Made by a program: the position numbers and the translations under genes. Below the pieces are notes generated by a model. It searched no databases. It worked only from the letters and a program-made list of their open reading frames with translations, and was not told the DNA's origin. Positions 1-8,075 of a DNA stretch of 32,787 nucleotides are shown here, piece by piece. Origin of the DNA: an uncultured Lachnospiraceae bacterium (GTDB taxonomy: Bacteria; Bacillota; Clostridia; Lachnospirales; Lachnospiraceae); NCBI GenBank assembly GCA_902766175.1, contig CACXCJ010000003.1, forward strand, positions 1-32,787. The letters are read 5' to 3'. Each line of letters opens with the position of its first letter. Within the stretch, counting starts at the first letter, position 1.

Positions 1-29
1 AGTGAGCTGCTGCACTTATGGCGAGCACT

Positions 30-503
30 TTACTCCCTGCTCATGCAGATGGTGCCGGTGCGCTGGATCTCGAGGATCCCGAAGCTTCTGACCAGCTCGA
101 TGAAGTCCGTGATGACGTCCGGGGCAGCCTCGAGCTCGATCACCATGCTCTTCGGCGCGAAGTGGACGATCTTTGCGCCCGTCACGCTGCAGAGCTCGAT
201 TAAGGAGGAGCGGGTCTGCGCGGAGTGCGCGACGCGGATCAGCATGAGCTCGCGCTGTACGGAGGATGCCTCCTCCAGGCGGCGGACCTTGATCACATCC
301 ACCTTTTTATTCAGGTGCTTCTCGATCTGGTCGATGGTTCTCGTGTCTCCGGTCGAGACGATGGTCATACTCGAAATATCGTGCCGCTCGGTCTCTCCCA
401 CGGCGAGGCTGTCGATGTTGAAGCCCCTTCTCGCGAACAGACCGGAGATCTGGGAGAGTACGCCATCGCGGTTCTCGACGAGAACAGAAAAAATTCCTTT
501 CAT
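30..503 (-). CDS. ilvN: Acetolactate synthase small (regulatory) subunit
   Basis: Regulatory subunit of acetohydroxyacid synthase, the first common step of valine, leucine and isoleucine synthesis. It stabilises the large subunit and usually carries the valine feedback site. The 157-residue protein opens with an ACT domain (residues 1 to about 75, starting MKGIFSVLVENRDGVLSQIS, followed by the typical RRGFNIDSL segment). A C-terminal small-subunit domain follows, with the conserved GAKIVHF and DxxTDFIELVRSFG regions. Length is normal for the family. The start at 503 has a strong GGGAGGGG ribosome-binding site. It lies 16 bp downstream of ilvB on the same strand, so the two form an ilvBN unit. 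Nothing in the sequence looks damaged. Confidence 0.95.
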   Translation of the reverse strand: MKGIFSVLVENRDGVLSQISGLFARRGFNIDSLAVGETERHDISSMTIVSTGDTRTIDQIEKHLNKKVDVIKVRRLEEASSVQRELMLIRVAHSAQTRSSLIELCSVTGAKIVHFAPKSMVIELEAAPDVITDFIELVRSFGILEIQRTGTICMSRE

Positions 504-519
504 AAAAGAATCCCCTCCC

Positions 520-2142
520 TCACTTTGTGTTGTTCATGCTGTCCACATTGCAGACCATGAGACAGGCGCCCTTCGCCGCGAGAAAGCGGTCCAGGGTCTC
601 ATCCAGCGCCTCGTTGCTGCTGCACTCGAAATAGGACATGTCATAGGCTTCCGCAATCTTGTCGTACTTCGGGTAGTCGAAGAGCTCGACGCATGCGTAC
701 CGGCCGTCGTACACCTTTTCCTGATGCTCCCGCACGAGACCCAGGTAGCGGTTCTTCACGACAAGAATCTTTACGTCGATTTTGTTCACGGCGATGGTCG
801 CGAGCTCGTACATGGACATCTGGAAGGAGCCGTCGCCGCACACCGCGACGACCTGACGCGCGGGCGCGCAGATCTTTGCGCCGATGGCGGCCGGGATGGA
901 GTAGCCCATGGTGCCCATGCCGCCGCTCGTCAGGAAGCGGCCGTTCTTCATGATGTAGTTGTCTGCCGACCAGAGCTGGTTCTGTCCGACATCGGCCACA
1001 TAGACCGCATCGTCCTCCATCTTCCGGGAGAGGTGCTGCACCAGGAGCATCGGGTTTACCAGGATGTCGCTGAAGATGCGGTGATCCACCGTGCGGAGCT
1101 TTATCACCTCGAGCTGGCGGATCCAGGCCTCCGTGTCTATGCGGATGTCCTCCTTCAGAAGCTGGTCAAAGATGCTCTTCACGTCGCCGACCAGCGGAAT
1201 GGTCGGGCCCAGGTTTTTCCCGATTTCAGCGCTGTCGATGTCGATGTGGATGATGTTCACGCGCCGCTCGAGGTTTTCCGGCCGCGGCACCGCGCGGTCC
1301 GCGACGCGCGCGCCGGCGATGATCAGGAGATCGCTCTGGGCTACGGCATTGTTCGCGTAGGGCTTTCCGTTGTTCCCGAGCATGCCGAAGTAGAGCGGGT
1401 GTGTCTTCGGGATCACGCCGATGCCCATCATGGTGGTGACGATCGGGATCCGGTACTTTTCGCAGAAGGCGCGCACGCTCTCCTCGCCGTTTCCGAGGAT
1501 CACGCCGCCGCCCGCACAGATCAGCGGCTTCTTCGCCTTGTTGATCGCCGCGATGACGCGTGCCATCTGGAGGCTGTTGCCCTTTACGTTCGGCTTGTAG
1601 CCGCGGATCGAGACCTCCTCCGGGTAGGAGAACGCCTTTTTCAGCTGCGCCATCTGCACGTCGCACGGAATGTCGATCAGGACCGGCCCCTGCCGGCCGG
1701 TCGAGGCGATGTAGAACGCCTCGCGGAAAATGCGGGGGATGTCGTCAGCGTTCTTCACGAGATAGCTGTACTTCACGAAAGATTCCGTGGCGCCGCGCAT
1801 GTCCGCTTCCTGGAAGACATCACGTCCCAGGAGGGCGGAATTCACCTGCCCGGTGACGGCGATCAGCGGGATGGAATCCGCGTAGGCTGTCGCGAGCGCC
1901 GTGATGAGGTTCGTCGCGCCGGGACCGGACGAGGTGACGCAGACCGCCGGCCTGCGGGAGATCCGCGCGTAGCCGCTCGCGGCGTGTCCAGCCGCCTGTT
2001 CCTGGCGGACCAGGATGCCGCGGATGCTTCCGTCCTGATAGAGCGCATCAAAGAATGGGGCGATTGCGACGCCCGGGTAACCGAATAATGTGGTGATGCC
2101 CTCCTGCTTCAGGCAGCTCACCATTGCTTCCGCACCGTTCAT
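520..2142 (-). CDS. ilvB: Acetolactate synthase large (catalytic) subunit
   Basis: ThDP-dependent catalytic subunit that condenses two pyruvates, or pyruvate and 2-ketobutyrate. Seen: the N-terminal pyrimidine-binding domain with the activating Glu (RQEQAAGHAASGYAR, E48), a central FAD-type domain ending in IHIDIDSAEIGKN, and the ThDP/Mg motif from GDGSFQMS. The preferred start is ATG at 2142, 6 nt after AGGAGG; a TTG at 2163 would add seven residues but has no such site. Oddities: the usual GARFDDR is GARVADR, the residue after the GDG motif reads VVKNRYLG instead of NNG, and the specificity Trp of the RQWQ segment is His473 (REHQ). The protein is about 540 residues, slightly shorter than many IlvB. 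Pairing with ilvN supports a biosynthetic role rather than a catabolic AlsS. Confidence 0.93.
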   Translation of the reverse strand: MNGAEAMVSCLKQEGITTLFGYPGVAIAPFFDALYQDGSIRGILVRQEQAAGHAASGYARISRRPAVCVTSSGPGATNLITALATAYADSIPLIAVTGQVNSALLGRDVFQEADMRGATESFVKYSYLVKNADDIPRIFREAFYIASTGRQGPVLIDIPCDVQMAQLKKAFSYPEEVSIRGYKPNVKGNSLQMARVIAAINKAKKPLICAGGGVILGNGEESVRAFCEKYRIPIVTTMMGIGVIPKTHPLYFGMLGNNGKPYANNAVAQSDLLIIAGARVADRAVPRPENLERRVNIIHIDIDSAEIGKNLGPTIPLVGDVKSIFDQLLKEDIRIDTEAWIRQLEVIKLRTVDHRIFSDILVNPMLLVQHLSRKMEDDAVYVADVGQNQLWSADNYIMKNGRFLTSGGMGTMGYSIPAAIGAKICAPARQVVAVCGDGSFQMSMYELATIAVNKIDVKILVVKNRYLGLVREHQEKVYDGRYACVELFDYPKYDKIAEAYDMSYFECSSNEALDETLDRFLAAKGACLMVCNVDSMNNTK

Positions 2143-2163
2143 AAAATCCTCCTGAAAAGACAA

Positions 2164-2269
2164 TCCGGCGGGGCAGGCGGCCGGGAAAGTGTGCGCAGGG
2201 CATCGTGAGTCGGATCACGGGCCTGAGGCCGCATGCTTCGGGACGCGCATGATTTGAAAAACCGCCGGA
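2164..2269 (-). promoter_or_regulatory. ilvBN 5' leader with closing long-range pairing
   Basis: The leader between the ilvBN promoter and ilvB contains an 8-base perfect complement: CCGCCGGA at 2262-2269 against TCCGGCGG at 2164-2171. This would close the leader into one domain just before the AGGAGG site at 2148-2153. Smaller inverted repeats lie inside it. I found no T-box core and no run of Leu, Val or Ile codons in a leader peptide; the only short ORF (reading MRVPKHAASGP) has none. Regulation here is inferred from base pairing alone. Confidence 0.35.
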
Positions 2270-2283
2270 GAAACAATACAGGA

Positions 2284-2312
2284 ATTATAGCATACGGAGA
2301 AAGCAAAGACAA
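2284..2312 (-). promoter_or_regulatory. Promoter of ilvBN
   Basis: Read on the minus strand this is TTGTCT, a 17-bp spacer, then TATAAT, with a TG one base before the -10 (extended -10). It would start a leader of about 140 nt ahead of ilvB. The spacing and -10 are consensus for the housekeeping sigma factor. Confidence 0.8.
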
Positions 2313-2354
2313 AAAGTGCCGCGGGAAGACACCGGGTCTGCCTCGGAGCTGAAT

Positions 2355-2383
2355 TTGACGTCTTATAAGGGATACAGTAAAAT
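2355..2383 (+). promoter_or_regulatory. Promoter of nth
   Basis: TTGACG, 17-bp spacer, TAAAAT on the plus strand, about 115 nt before the nth start. It is divergent from the ilvBN promoter 70 bp away. The rest of the roughly 355-bp ilvB-nth gap holds only these two promoters, the ilv leader and the nth untranslated region. Confidence 0.75.
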
Positions 2384-2498
2384 CGATTTACCGCACAGGG
2401 AAAACGATAAGGAGACCTTCCCGGACATAGAAACAGGCCGGACGGCACATGGGAAGAGTTCGGTGCGGCAGCAGATTATCCTGCGGGGGAGGCGGACA

Positions 2499-3386
2499 GT
2501 GGCAGAAAAGAGAGACGGACGCGCGGCAGCGGAGAGAAAAAAGAGCAGCGGAGCCGCTGCGGGAAGGAAGGGCGGCAGCGGTGCGGCTCCGGAGCAGAGG
2601 CACAACGGTGCAGGAGAGCCGGCGGATCTCGCGGGGCGCCGCGCGCTCGCGGAACAGGTGATCGCGCGTCTTAAGGAGCAGTACCCGGGGGCGAAGTGCA
2701 CGCTGGACTACCGGGACGCGTGGCAGCTCCTTGTGAGCGTGCGCCTTGCCGCGCAGTGCACGGACAAGCGGGTCGATGAGGTCACGCCGCGGCTCTATGC
2801 GAAGTTTCCGACGGTCGCGGCCCTCGCGGCGGCCCCGGTGGAGGAAATCGAGGAGATCGTGAGGCCCTGCGGCCTGGGGCCGAGCAAGGCGCGGGACATT
2901 TCCCGCTGCATGAAGGTCCTGCACGAAAAGTACAATGACATGGTCCCGGACGATTTCGACGAGCTGCTCTCGCTCCCGGGGGTCGGGAGAAAGAGCGCGA
3001 ATCTCGTCATGGGGGATGTGTTCGGGAAGCCCGCAATCGTGACGGACACGCACTGCATCCGCCTGTCCAATCTCATCGGGTTTGTGGACGATGTGCGGGA
3101 GCCCGCGAAGGTGGAGAAGCTTCTCTGGCAGATCATTCCGCCGGAGGAGGGAAATGATCTCTGCCACCGGCTGGTGCAGCACGGGCGGGAGGTGTGCATC
3201 GCCCGGAGGCCGCAGTGCGGGAAATGCTGCCTGGCCGACCTCTGCCGTTTCGGGAAGCAGGCGGTGAAGCGTGACGCGGAGACGAAGCGGCGTGCGGCGG
3301 GGAAAGCGGCGGCTGCACCGGACAGCGCTGCGCAGAAAAACGGCGCCTCAGGTGCCGTGACAGAGAGCGGGGATGAGAGAACGTGA
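2499..3386 (+). CDS. nth: Endonuclease III (DNA glycosylase/AP lyase)
   Basis: Base-excision repair enzyme that removes oxidised pyrimidines and nicks abasic sites. The catalytic core begins near LAGRRALAEQ and carries the helix-hairpin-helix LPGVGRKSA with the catalytic Lys, the catalytic Asp in VTDTHCIRLSN, and a complete 4Fe-4S motif, C-x6-C-x2-C-x5-C, near the C-terminus. I chose GTG 2499 because GGGGGAGG lies 5-6 nt upstream; no ATG in this frame has a comparable site. The core is preceded by about 45 Lys/Arg/Gly/Ala-rich residues and followed by an Ala-rich tail of about 40, making it about 295 residues instead of the usual 210-220. It overlaps the following MATE gene by 4 bp, so the two are probably cotranscribed. 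Confidence 0.93.
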   Translation: MAEKRDGRAAAERKKSSGAAAGRKGGSGAAPEQRHNGAGEPADLAGRRALAEQVIARLKEQYPGAKCTLDYRDAWQLLVSVRLAAQCTDKRVDEVTPRLYAKFPTVAALAAAPVEEIEEIVRPCGLGPSKARDISRCMKVLHEKYNDMVPDDFDELLSLPGVGRKSANLVMGDVFGKPAIVTDTHCIRLSNLIGFVDDVREPAKVEKLLWQIIPPEEGNDLCHRLVQHGREVCIARRPQCGKCCLADLCRFGKQAVKRDAETKRRAAGKAAAAPDSAAQKNGASGAVTESGDERT

Positions 3387-4792
3387 AAGAGATGCCGTGG
3401 GTCCGTGACCACCGGACAGCCGGGGATGGCCATGCCGCCGCCGGCAGTGCCGGCGGCTCTGAGATCGATATGCTGAGCGGGCCGCTCGCCGGAAAGATTG
3501 TCCGGTTCGCGCTCCCTCTCGCGCTGAGCAGCATCCTTCAGCAGCTCTTCAACGCGGCGGACACCGCGGTTGTGGGGCGCTTCGCGGGGAGCGGTGCCAT
3601 GGCGGCGGTCGGAAGCAGCGGCGCCGTCATTAACCTCGCAGTCTCGCTCTTCATCGGGATCTCTGTCGGAGCGAATGTCGTCATTTCCTCCCTCATCGGC
3701 AGCGGAAGGAGGGAGCGGATCAGCGCGGCGGTGCACACTGTGATCACGGCCGCGTTCTTCACGGGGATTCTGCTCCTGTTCGCGGGGCTTTTCTCTGCCC
3801 GGTTCCTGCTCACGCTTCTCGGCACCCCGGAGAATGTCCTCGGGGACGCAGTCCTTTATCTCCGGATCTACTTCCTGGGGACGCCGTTTCTGCTTCTCTA
3901 CAATTACGGGGCCGCCGTGCTCCGGAGCATGGGGGACTCCGACCGGCCGTTCTACGCGCTGACGGCTGCGGGCATCCTGAATGTCCTCCTGAATCTTCTG
4001 CTGGTCATCGTGTTTCATCTGGATGTCGCGGGAGTGGCGATCGCGACCTCGGTCTCAAACGGCGCGAGCGCGTATCTCGTGCTCCGGATGCTCTCACGCG
4101 AGAAGGAGCCGTTTCGCTTCCGTATCCGGGATGCCCGGATCACGCGGGAGCCGCTTGTCAGGATGCTTCAGATCGGCGTGCCGGCGGGACTTCAGGGGAC
4201 CCTCTTTTCCCTCTCCAACGCGGTGATTCAGACCGGGATCAACAGCTTCGGGTCAGATGCCGTGGCGGGAAGTGCGGCGGCGCTCACCTTTGAGTACATC
4301 TGTGCCTTTCTGATCGGGGCCTTTGCGCAGACATGCATGACCTTCACGAGCCAGAATTTCGCAGCGGGAAAGTACGGCCGGTGCCGGAGTGTGTTCCGGA
4401 TCAGCCTTGCGGGCGGCGCGCTGTCCTGCGGCGCCTGCAATGCTCTCTGCTGGGTATTCCGGGGCGCGCTCATCGGGATTTTCACCGAGGACCCGGCGGT
4501 CGCTGCATTTGCCCGGGAGCGCATGGACTGCGTGCTTCTTGTGCAGTGGATCGCGGCGAGCTACGAGGTTGCGGGCGGTGCGATGCGCGGCATGGGGCAT
4601 TCCTTCCTCCCGACGGTGCTCTGCCTGATCGGCACCTGTCTCTTCCGCCTGGTGTGGACGGCGGCGGTATTTCCAAGGTTCGGGACATTTTCGTCCCTCC
4701 TCTATGTTTACTTCGCGACCTGGGTCCTCACGGGAGTTCTGGTGCTCACCGCCTATTTCCGGCTGAGAAAGCGGCTGTTTGGCGGGGCGTGA
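3383..4792 (+). CDS. MATE-family multidrug/sodium antiporter
   Basis: Integral membrane exporter of the MATE family (NorM/DinF type), with about 12 hydrophobic segments over 469 residues. The family's N-terminal pattern is clear: MLSGPLAGKIVRFALPLALS followed by QQLFNAADTAVVGRF. Such proteins exchange cationic drugs or metabolites for Na+ or H+; the substrate cannot be read from sequence. The GTG start at 3383 overlaps the nth stop by 4 bp. The first 29 residues are polar and not typical, so translation might instead begin at the ATG at 3470 (MLSGPL), although that has no good ribosome-binding site. A perfect 9-bp hairpin (3437-3457) lies between the two candidate starts. Confidence 0.88.
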   Translation: MKEMPWVRDHRTAGDGHAAAGSAGGSEIDMLSGPLAGKIVRFALPLALSSILQQLFNAADTAVVGRFAGSGAMAAVGSSGAVINLAVSLFIGISVGANVVISSLIGSGRRERISAAVHTVITAAFFTGILLLFAGLFSARFLLTLLGTPENVLGDAVLYLRIYFLGTPFLLLYNYGAAVLRSMGDSDRPFYALTAAGILNVLLNLLLVIVFHLDVAGVAIATSVSNGASAYLVLRMLSREKEPFRFRIRDARITREPLVRMLQIGVPAGLQGTLFSLSNAVIQTGINSFGSDAVAGSAAALTFEYICAFLIGAFAQTCMTFTSQNFAAGKYGRCRSVFRISLAGGALSCGACNALCWVFRGALIGIFTEDPAVAAFARERMDCVLLVQWIAASYEVAGGAMRGMGHSFLPTVLCLIGTCLFRLVWTAAVFPRFGTFSSLLYVYFATWVLTGVLVLTAYFRLRKRLFGGA

Positions 4793-4856
4793 GCGGGGAG
4801 GCGCAGGCATGCCGGAAACTTAAAGGGAATCTACCAGAATCTTCAGGATTCCTTTC

Positions 4857-4885
4857 TTGTGGCGGAATCGGCCGGCTGATATACT
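4857..4885 (+). promoter_or_regulatory. Promoter of the DUF4317 gene
   Basis: TTGTGG, 17-bp spacer, TATACT, with TG one base ahead of the -10 (extended -10). It sits about 70 nt before the ATG at 4955. A weak hairpin (GAATC/GATTC) lies just upstream and may end the MATE transcript, but it has no convincing U-tract. Confidence 0.75.
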
Positions 4886-4954
4886 CGGTCCGGAACCAGT
4901 GTTCCCGGATAAGGAAAACGAGCAGAGAAGAACAGAAAAGAGATCACGAAAAAA

Positions 4955-6121
4955 ATGAACAAAAAGGAAGTCAATGAAATCCGGCGCATTCTGGAGAAGA
5001 ACGACTGCCGGATTGACCGCATGTGCGGCTGCTATATCGATGAGAAGGGGGAGCTCATCACGGAGCTTACAGACAGCTTTCACTCGCTTGCGGACGAGGA
5101 ACTGTTCCGCTACTGTGAAATATTCCGGAAGACGCTCTCCGGCCGTATAGGCCGGACGCTTTTAAACCTCTCGTTTCCGCTTCAGGAGGAGAAGGAGGGC
5201 GGCCGCGCGGAGAAGCTCCAGGCGCTTTTAAGGAGCGGCCTTCAGGACCCGGAGAGGATCCGGTCCTTCTTCGGGGAGGTCACGGAGACGCTCAGGATGT
5301 CAGAAAAATATCTCCTGCTTCTTGCGCACGGGATCTACGACATTCCGGGCCGCACGACGGACGGAGCGGCTCTGCGGGACTCCTCGGATTATGTGTACAG
5401 CTTCCTGCTTCTGTCCGTCTGTCCGGTGAAGCTCCTCCGCGACGGGCTCTGCTATGACAGCGAGGAGCAGACCTTCTTAAGCCGCACCGAGAACTGGGGC
5501 GTGCAGATGCCGGAGACGGGGTTTCTCTACCCCGCGTTCAATGACCGGAGCACCGATCTTCACGCGGCGCTCTGGTACGCGAAAAATGAGAAGTCGCGGC
5601 ACGAGGAGCTCGCTGCGGGGCTTCTGGGAATCGAGCTCCCGCGCGGCGAGAGCGCCGAGAGAGATGTGTTCCGGGAGATTGTGGAGCAGAGCCTCGGGGC
5701 GGACTGCAGCTACGAGAGCGTCCGGAACGTGAACGACGCGGTGAATAAAATTGTCGAAGAGGAGAAGGAGGCCGGCGAGCAGGCGTATCTCGACGGCGGA
5801 AGTCTCGCCGCGATCCTTACGGAGAGCGGCGCGGCGCCGGAGGCCGCTGAGCGGGCGAGAGAGACCTACCAGAAGGTGGTGGGCAGCGGGGCGGAGCCCA
5901 TTCTCGCGGACAATGTCGCTGCGCCGAAGACGCTCTCGGTGAAATCCGACCACATGAAGCTGGAGGTTCTGAGCGAGGCGTCAGAGCTGATCGAGACCCG
6001 GGAGATTGACGGGATGGAGTATTTCCTCATCCCGGTGGCAGACAATGTGACGGTGAACGGAATCCGGATCCGGAGAAGGAGAGGAAGCGGAGAAAACGCC
6101 GGGGAAAAAGCGGCGGAGTGA
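4955..6121 (+). CDS. DUF4317 family protein
   Basis: A 388-residue soluble protein of the DUF4317 family, widespread in Clostridia and of unknown function. The diagnostic N-terminus is present: MNKKEVNEIRRILEKNDCRI, then a CGCYID motif and EIFRKTLSGRIGRTLLNL. There is no signal peptide, membrane segment or known catalytic motif. The C-terminal half is acidic and helical, ending in a basic tail. The ribosome-binding site is weak (AGAG about 12 nt before the ATG), but the start matches the family. It has its own extended -10 promoter. It is 21 bp upstream of the DUF3298 lipoprotein and probably cotranscribed with it. I assign no function. Confidence 0.8.
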   Translation: MNKKEVNEIRRILEKNDCRIDRMCGCYIDEKGELITELTDSFHSLADEELFRYCEIFRKTLSGRIGRTLLNLSFPLQEEKEGGRAEKLQALLRSGLQDPERIRSFFGEVTETLRMSEKYLLLLAHGIYDIPGRTTDGAALRDSSDYVYSFLLLSVCPVKLLRDGLCYDSEEQTFLSRTENWGVQMPETGFLYPAFNDRSTDLHAALWYAKNEKSRHEELAAGLLGIELPRGESAERDVFREIVEQSLGADCSYESVRNVNDAVNKIVEEEKEAGEQAYLDGGSLAAILTESGAAPEAAERARETYQKVVGSGAEPILADNVAAPKTLSVKSDHMKLEVLSEASELIETREIDGMEYFLIPVADNVTVNGIRIRRRRGSGENAGEKAAE

Positions 6122-6142
6122 GACCGGAAGAAAGGAGGCACC

Positions 6143-7957
6143 ATGAATGCAGAGAAAACAGAGAGCGGAATGAGAGGAAACAGGTGGCAGAGGAAGCCGG
6201 CAGGCCCGGTTTCTCTTGCGCTTTCCATCATGCTCCTTCTGCTTGCATCCTGCGGTGGAAGAGGAGGCTCCGGCACACCGGCGGAGACCTCCGCGGAGAG
6301 AAGCGCGGCGCAGAACTCTGAGGCAGCCTCGGAAACCTCTGCTGAGAGCGCAGAGGGCGGAACAGAACAGAGGGAAAATGCGGAGAGCGCGGAAAACTCC
6401 GGCGATGCAGAATCCGACAGAACCTGGGCAGACCCCGACTGGGGCTATGAGGAGGGGGAGCCGCTCGAGGTCGAGACCGGTCAGTACACGCGGATCTGGT
6501 ATAATCCCGCTGTCACCGGGAATGACGACACAGCGGCCGCAACTGCTGAGATCGCGCAGGTGCATCTCACGGACGACGGGATGATGCAGTGGAAGCGCCT
6601 CGACGATGCGCTGGAGGATTGGAACGGAGAGCAGAAAAAAAAGGCCTTTGACGAAATGCAGTCCATGGCGGACGGCATGACCGCAGACGGCGTGTATCCA
6701 TATTATGTGGAATCTGACATCGGAATACGCCGCGCGGACACGGAGGCCCTGAGCTTCCTTGCGGAGATCTCAAGCTTCTACGGGGGAGCGCACCCGAATA
6801 CGGGGTTCGTGTCGGTGAATCTTGACCCGGAGACCGGAAGAGAGATCTCCCTCACGGATGTGATCTCCGACCCGGAGAAGCTTCCGGAGGCACTGAAGAA
6901 GGCGCTTCTGAAGGCGTATCCGGAGCTTGAGGACGCCGCCTTTGAGGACATTGCGGAGACCCTGAAGACGTACAAGGCGGCGGACTACGTCTGGACGCTG
7001 GAAAAAGACGGCGTCCGCTTCTGGTTTGCGCCGTACGCGCTGGCGCCCTATGCGGCCGGCGCACAGAATGCGGAGCTTTACTTTGAGGACGACCCGGGGC
7101 TCTTCACCGGCCGCGGGCAGAACGCGCCGGAGGACAGCATTTATAAGTGCGGCGCGTACGAGACTATTTCCAGCAGGACTTCGGACGGCACGGTCCGGGA
7201 CTACCGGCTGACCGGAGAGCCGGATGAAAGCGGCATGTACAGCCGGATTGCGCTTCAGTACTGGAAGCAGGGGGAAAATCCGGAGCACCCTGGGTCGGTA
7301 AGCCTGGAGGAGAGCTGCTACGGCTGGACGCCGTATCTCGTCGAGCGGGGAGCGGACCGTTTCCTCTGGATCTTTGCCCGCGAGGAGAATGACTGGACGA
7401 CGCTCTATGTGTACGACCTGAGCGGCGGAGAACCGGTTCTGTCCGGAAAGCTGGACGGCGTGGCGCCTGCCATGCGGAACACGGAGACCGAGAACATGTT
7501 CCGGGATCCGGAGGAGAGCGGCGCGCGCACGGAGGACACGCCGGACACCTACCGGACCGCGGAGCCGGCGAATCCGGATGCCGTCCGGCTCGAGAGAAGG
7601 ATGCAGGTTCTCAGTACTTACGGCGGAATCCGGACCTTTTATGTGGACGACACGGGAGTTCCCGTCCCGGACGGCGGGATCTACGAGGCGTCAAATCACA
7701 TCCGCCTGAGAACAAAGGCGGATGTCCGGATGCGGCGGTCTGACTGGAACGCCTTTTCGGAGGGGGAGGAGGTCACGGTTCCTGCGGGCACGAATCTCTC
7801 GATTCAGTACACGGACGGAGACAAGAAGGTGTGGCTCTCCGCGGATGACGGGACGCTCTACCTCGCGCTTCTTACAGAAAACCCGGAAGGGTGGCCGGAT
7901 CTCATCGACGGGCGGCCGATTGACGAGGTGTTTGACGGTCTCCTGTTTGCGGGGTAA
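6143..7957 (+). CDS. Lipoprotein with a DUF3298 (RsiV/PdaC-type) domain
   Basis: Predicted surface lipoprotein of 604 residues. A basic N-terminus is followed by a hydrophobic stretch and a lipobox (LLASC, Cys37). Next comes a low-complexity Ser/Ala/Glu linker to about residue 95. A DUF3298-like domain spans roughly residues 110-330, with the hallmark strings YGGAHPNTGF, ISLTDVISDPEKL and APYALAPYAAG. In known proteins this domain occurs in the lysozyme-sensing anti-sigma factor RsiV and the deacetylase PdaC. No sigma-factor-binding segment and no deacetylase domain is visible here. The C-terminal ~270 residues look like beta-rich repeats that I do not recognise. The start has AAGGAGG 6-7 nt upstream. 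Extracytoplasmic binding is inferred, not shown. Confidence 0.75.
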   Translation: MNAEKTESGMRGNRWQRKPAGPVSLALSIMLLLLASCGGRGGSGTPAETSAERSAAQNSEAASETSAESAEGGTEQRENAESAENSGDAESDRTWADPDWGYEEGEPLEVETGQYTRIWYNPAVTGNDDTAAATAEIAQVHLTDDGMMQWKRLDDALEDWNGEQKKKAFDEMQSMADGMTADGVYPYYVESDIGIRRADTEALSFLAEISSFYGGAHPNTGFVSVNLDPETGREISLTDVISDPEKLPEALKKALLKAYPELEDAAFEDIAETLKTYKAADYVWTLEKDGVRFWFAPYALAPYAAGAQNAELYFEDDPGLFTGRGQNAPEDSIYKCGAYETISSRTSDGTVRDYRLTGEPDESGMYSRIALQYWKQGENPEHPGSVSLEESCYGWTPYLVERGADRFLWIFAREENDWTTLYVYDLSGGEPVLSGKLDGVAPAMRNTETENMFRDPEESGARTEDTPDTYRTAEPANPDAVRLERRMQVLSTYGGIRTFYVDDTGVPVPDGGIYEASNHIRLRTKADVRMRRSDWNAFSEGEEVTVPAGTNLSIQYTDGDKKVWLSADDGTLYLALLTENPEGWPDLIDGRPIDEVFDGLLFAG

Positions 7958-7963
7958 AAGATG

Positions 7964-7991
7964 CACCGGACTTCAGCAGTTCAGTCCGGTG
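7964..7991. terminator. Hairpin between convergent lipoprotein and aroK genes
   Basis: CACCGGACT pairs perfectly with AGTCCGGTG across a 10-nt loop. On the minus strand the hairpin is followed by CATCTTTTACC, a modest U-tract, so it could end aroK transcripts. On the plus strand the tail is not U-rich. It lies 6 bp after the lipoprotein stop codon. Confidence 0.55.
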
Positions 7992-8075
7992 TCCTGTCCC
8001 TGCGTGCGCGCCGGTCACCCCTTGAAGAGGTGCTTCGGGCGCACCGGATTGGAGAAAAGGTCCGTACGCGCGCGG

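Noticed and set aside
43-2088. A 681-codon open frame on the plus strand across ilvN and ilvB
   Set aside because: It is antisense to two clear genes, its translation shows no family motif, and GC-rich codon usage commonly leaves such frames open.
2215-2448. Leader peptide for ilvBN attenuation
   Set aside because: The short frame in the leader has no run of Val, Leu or Ile codons, and the longer frame starts upstream of the promoter.
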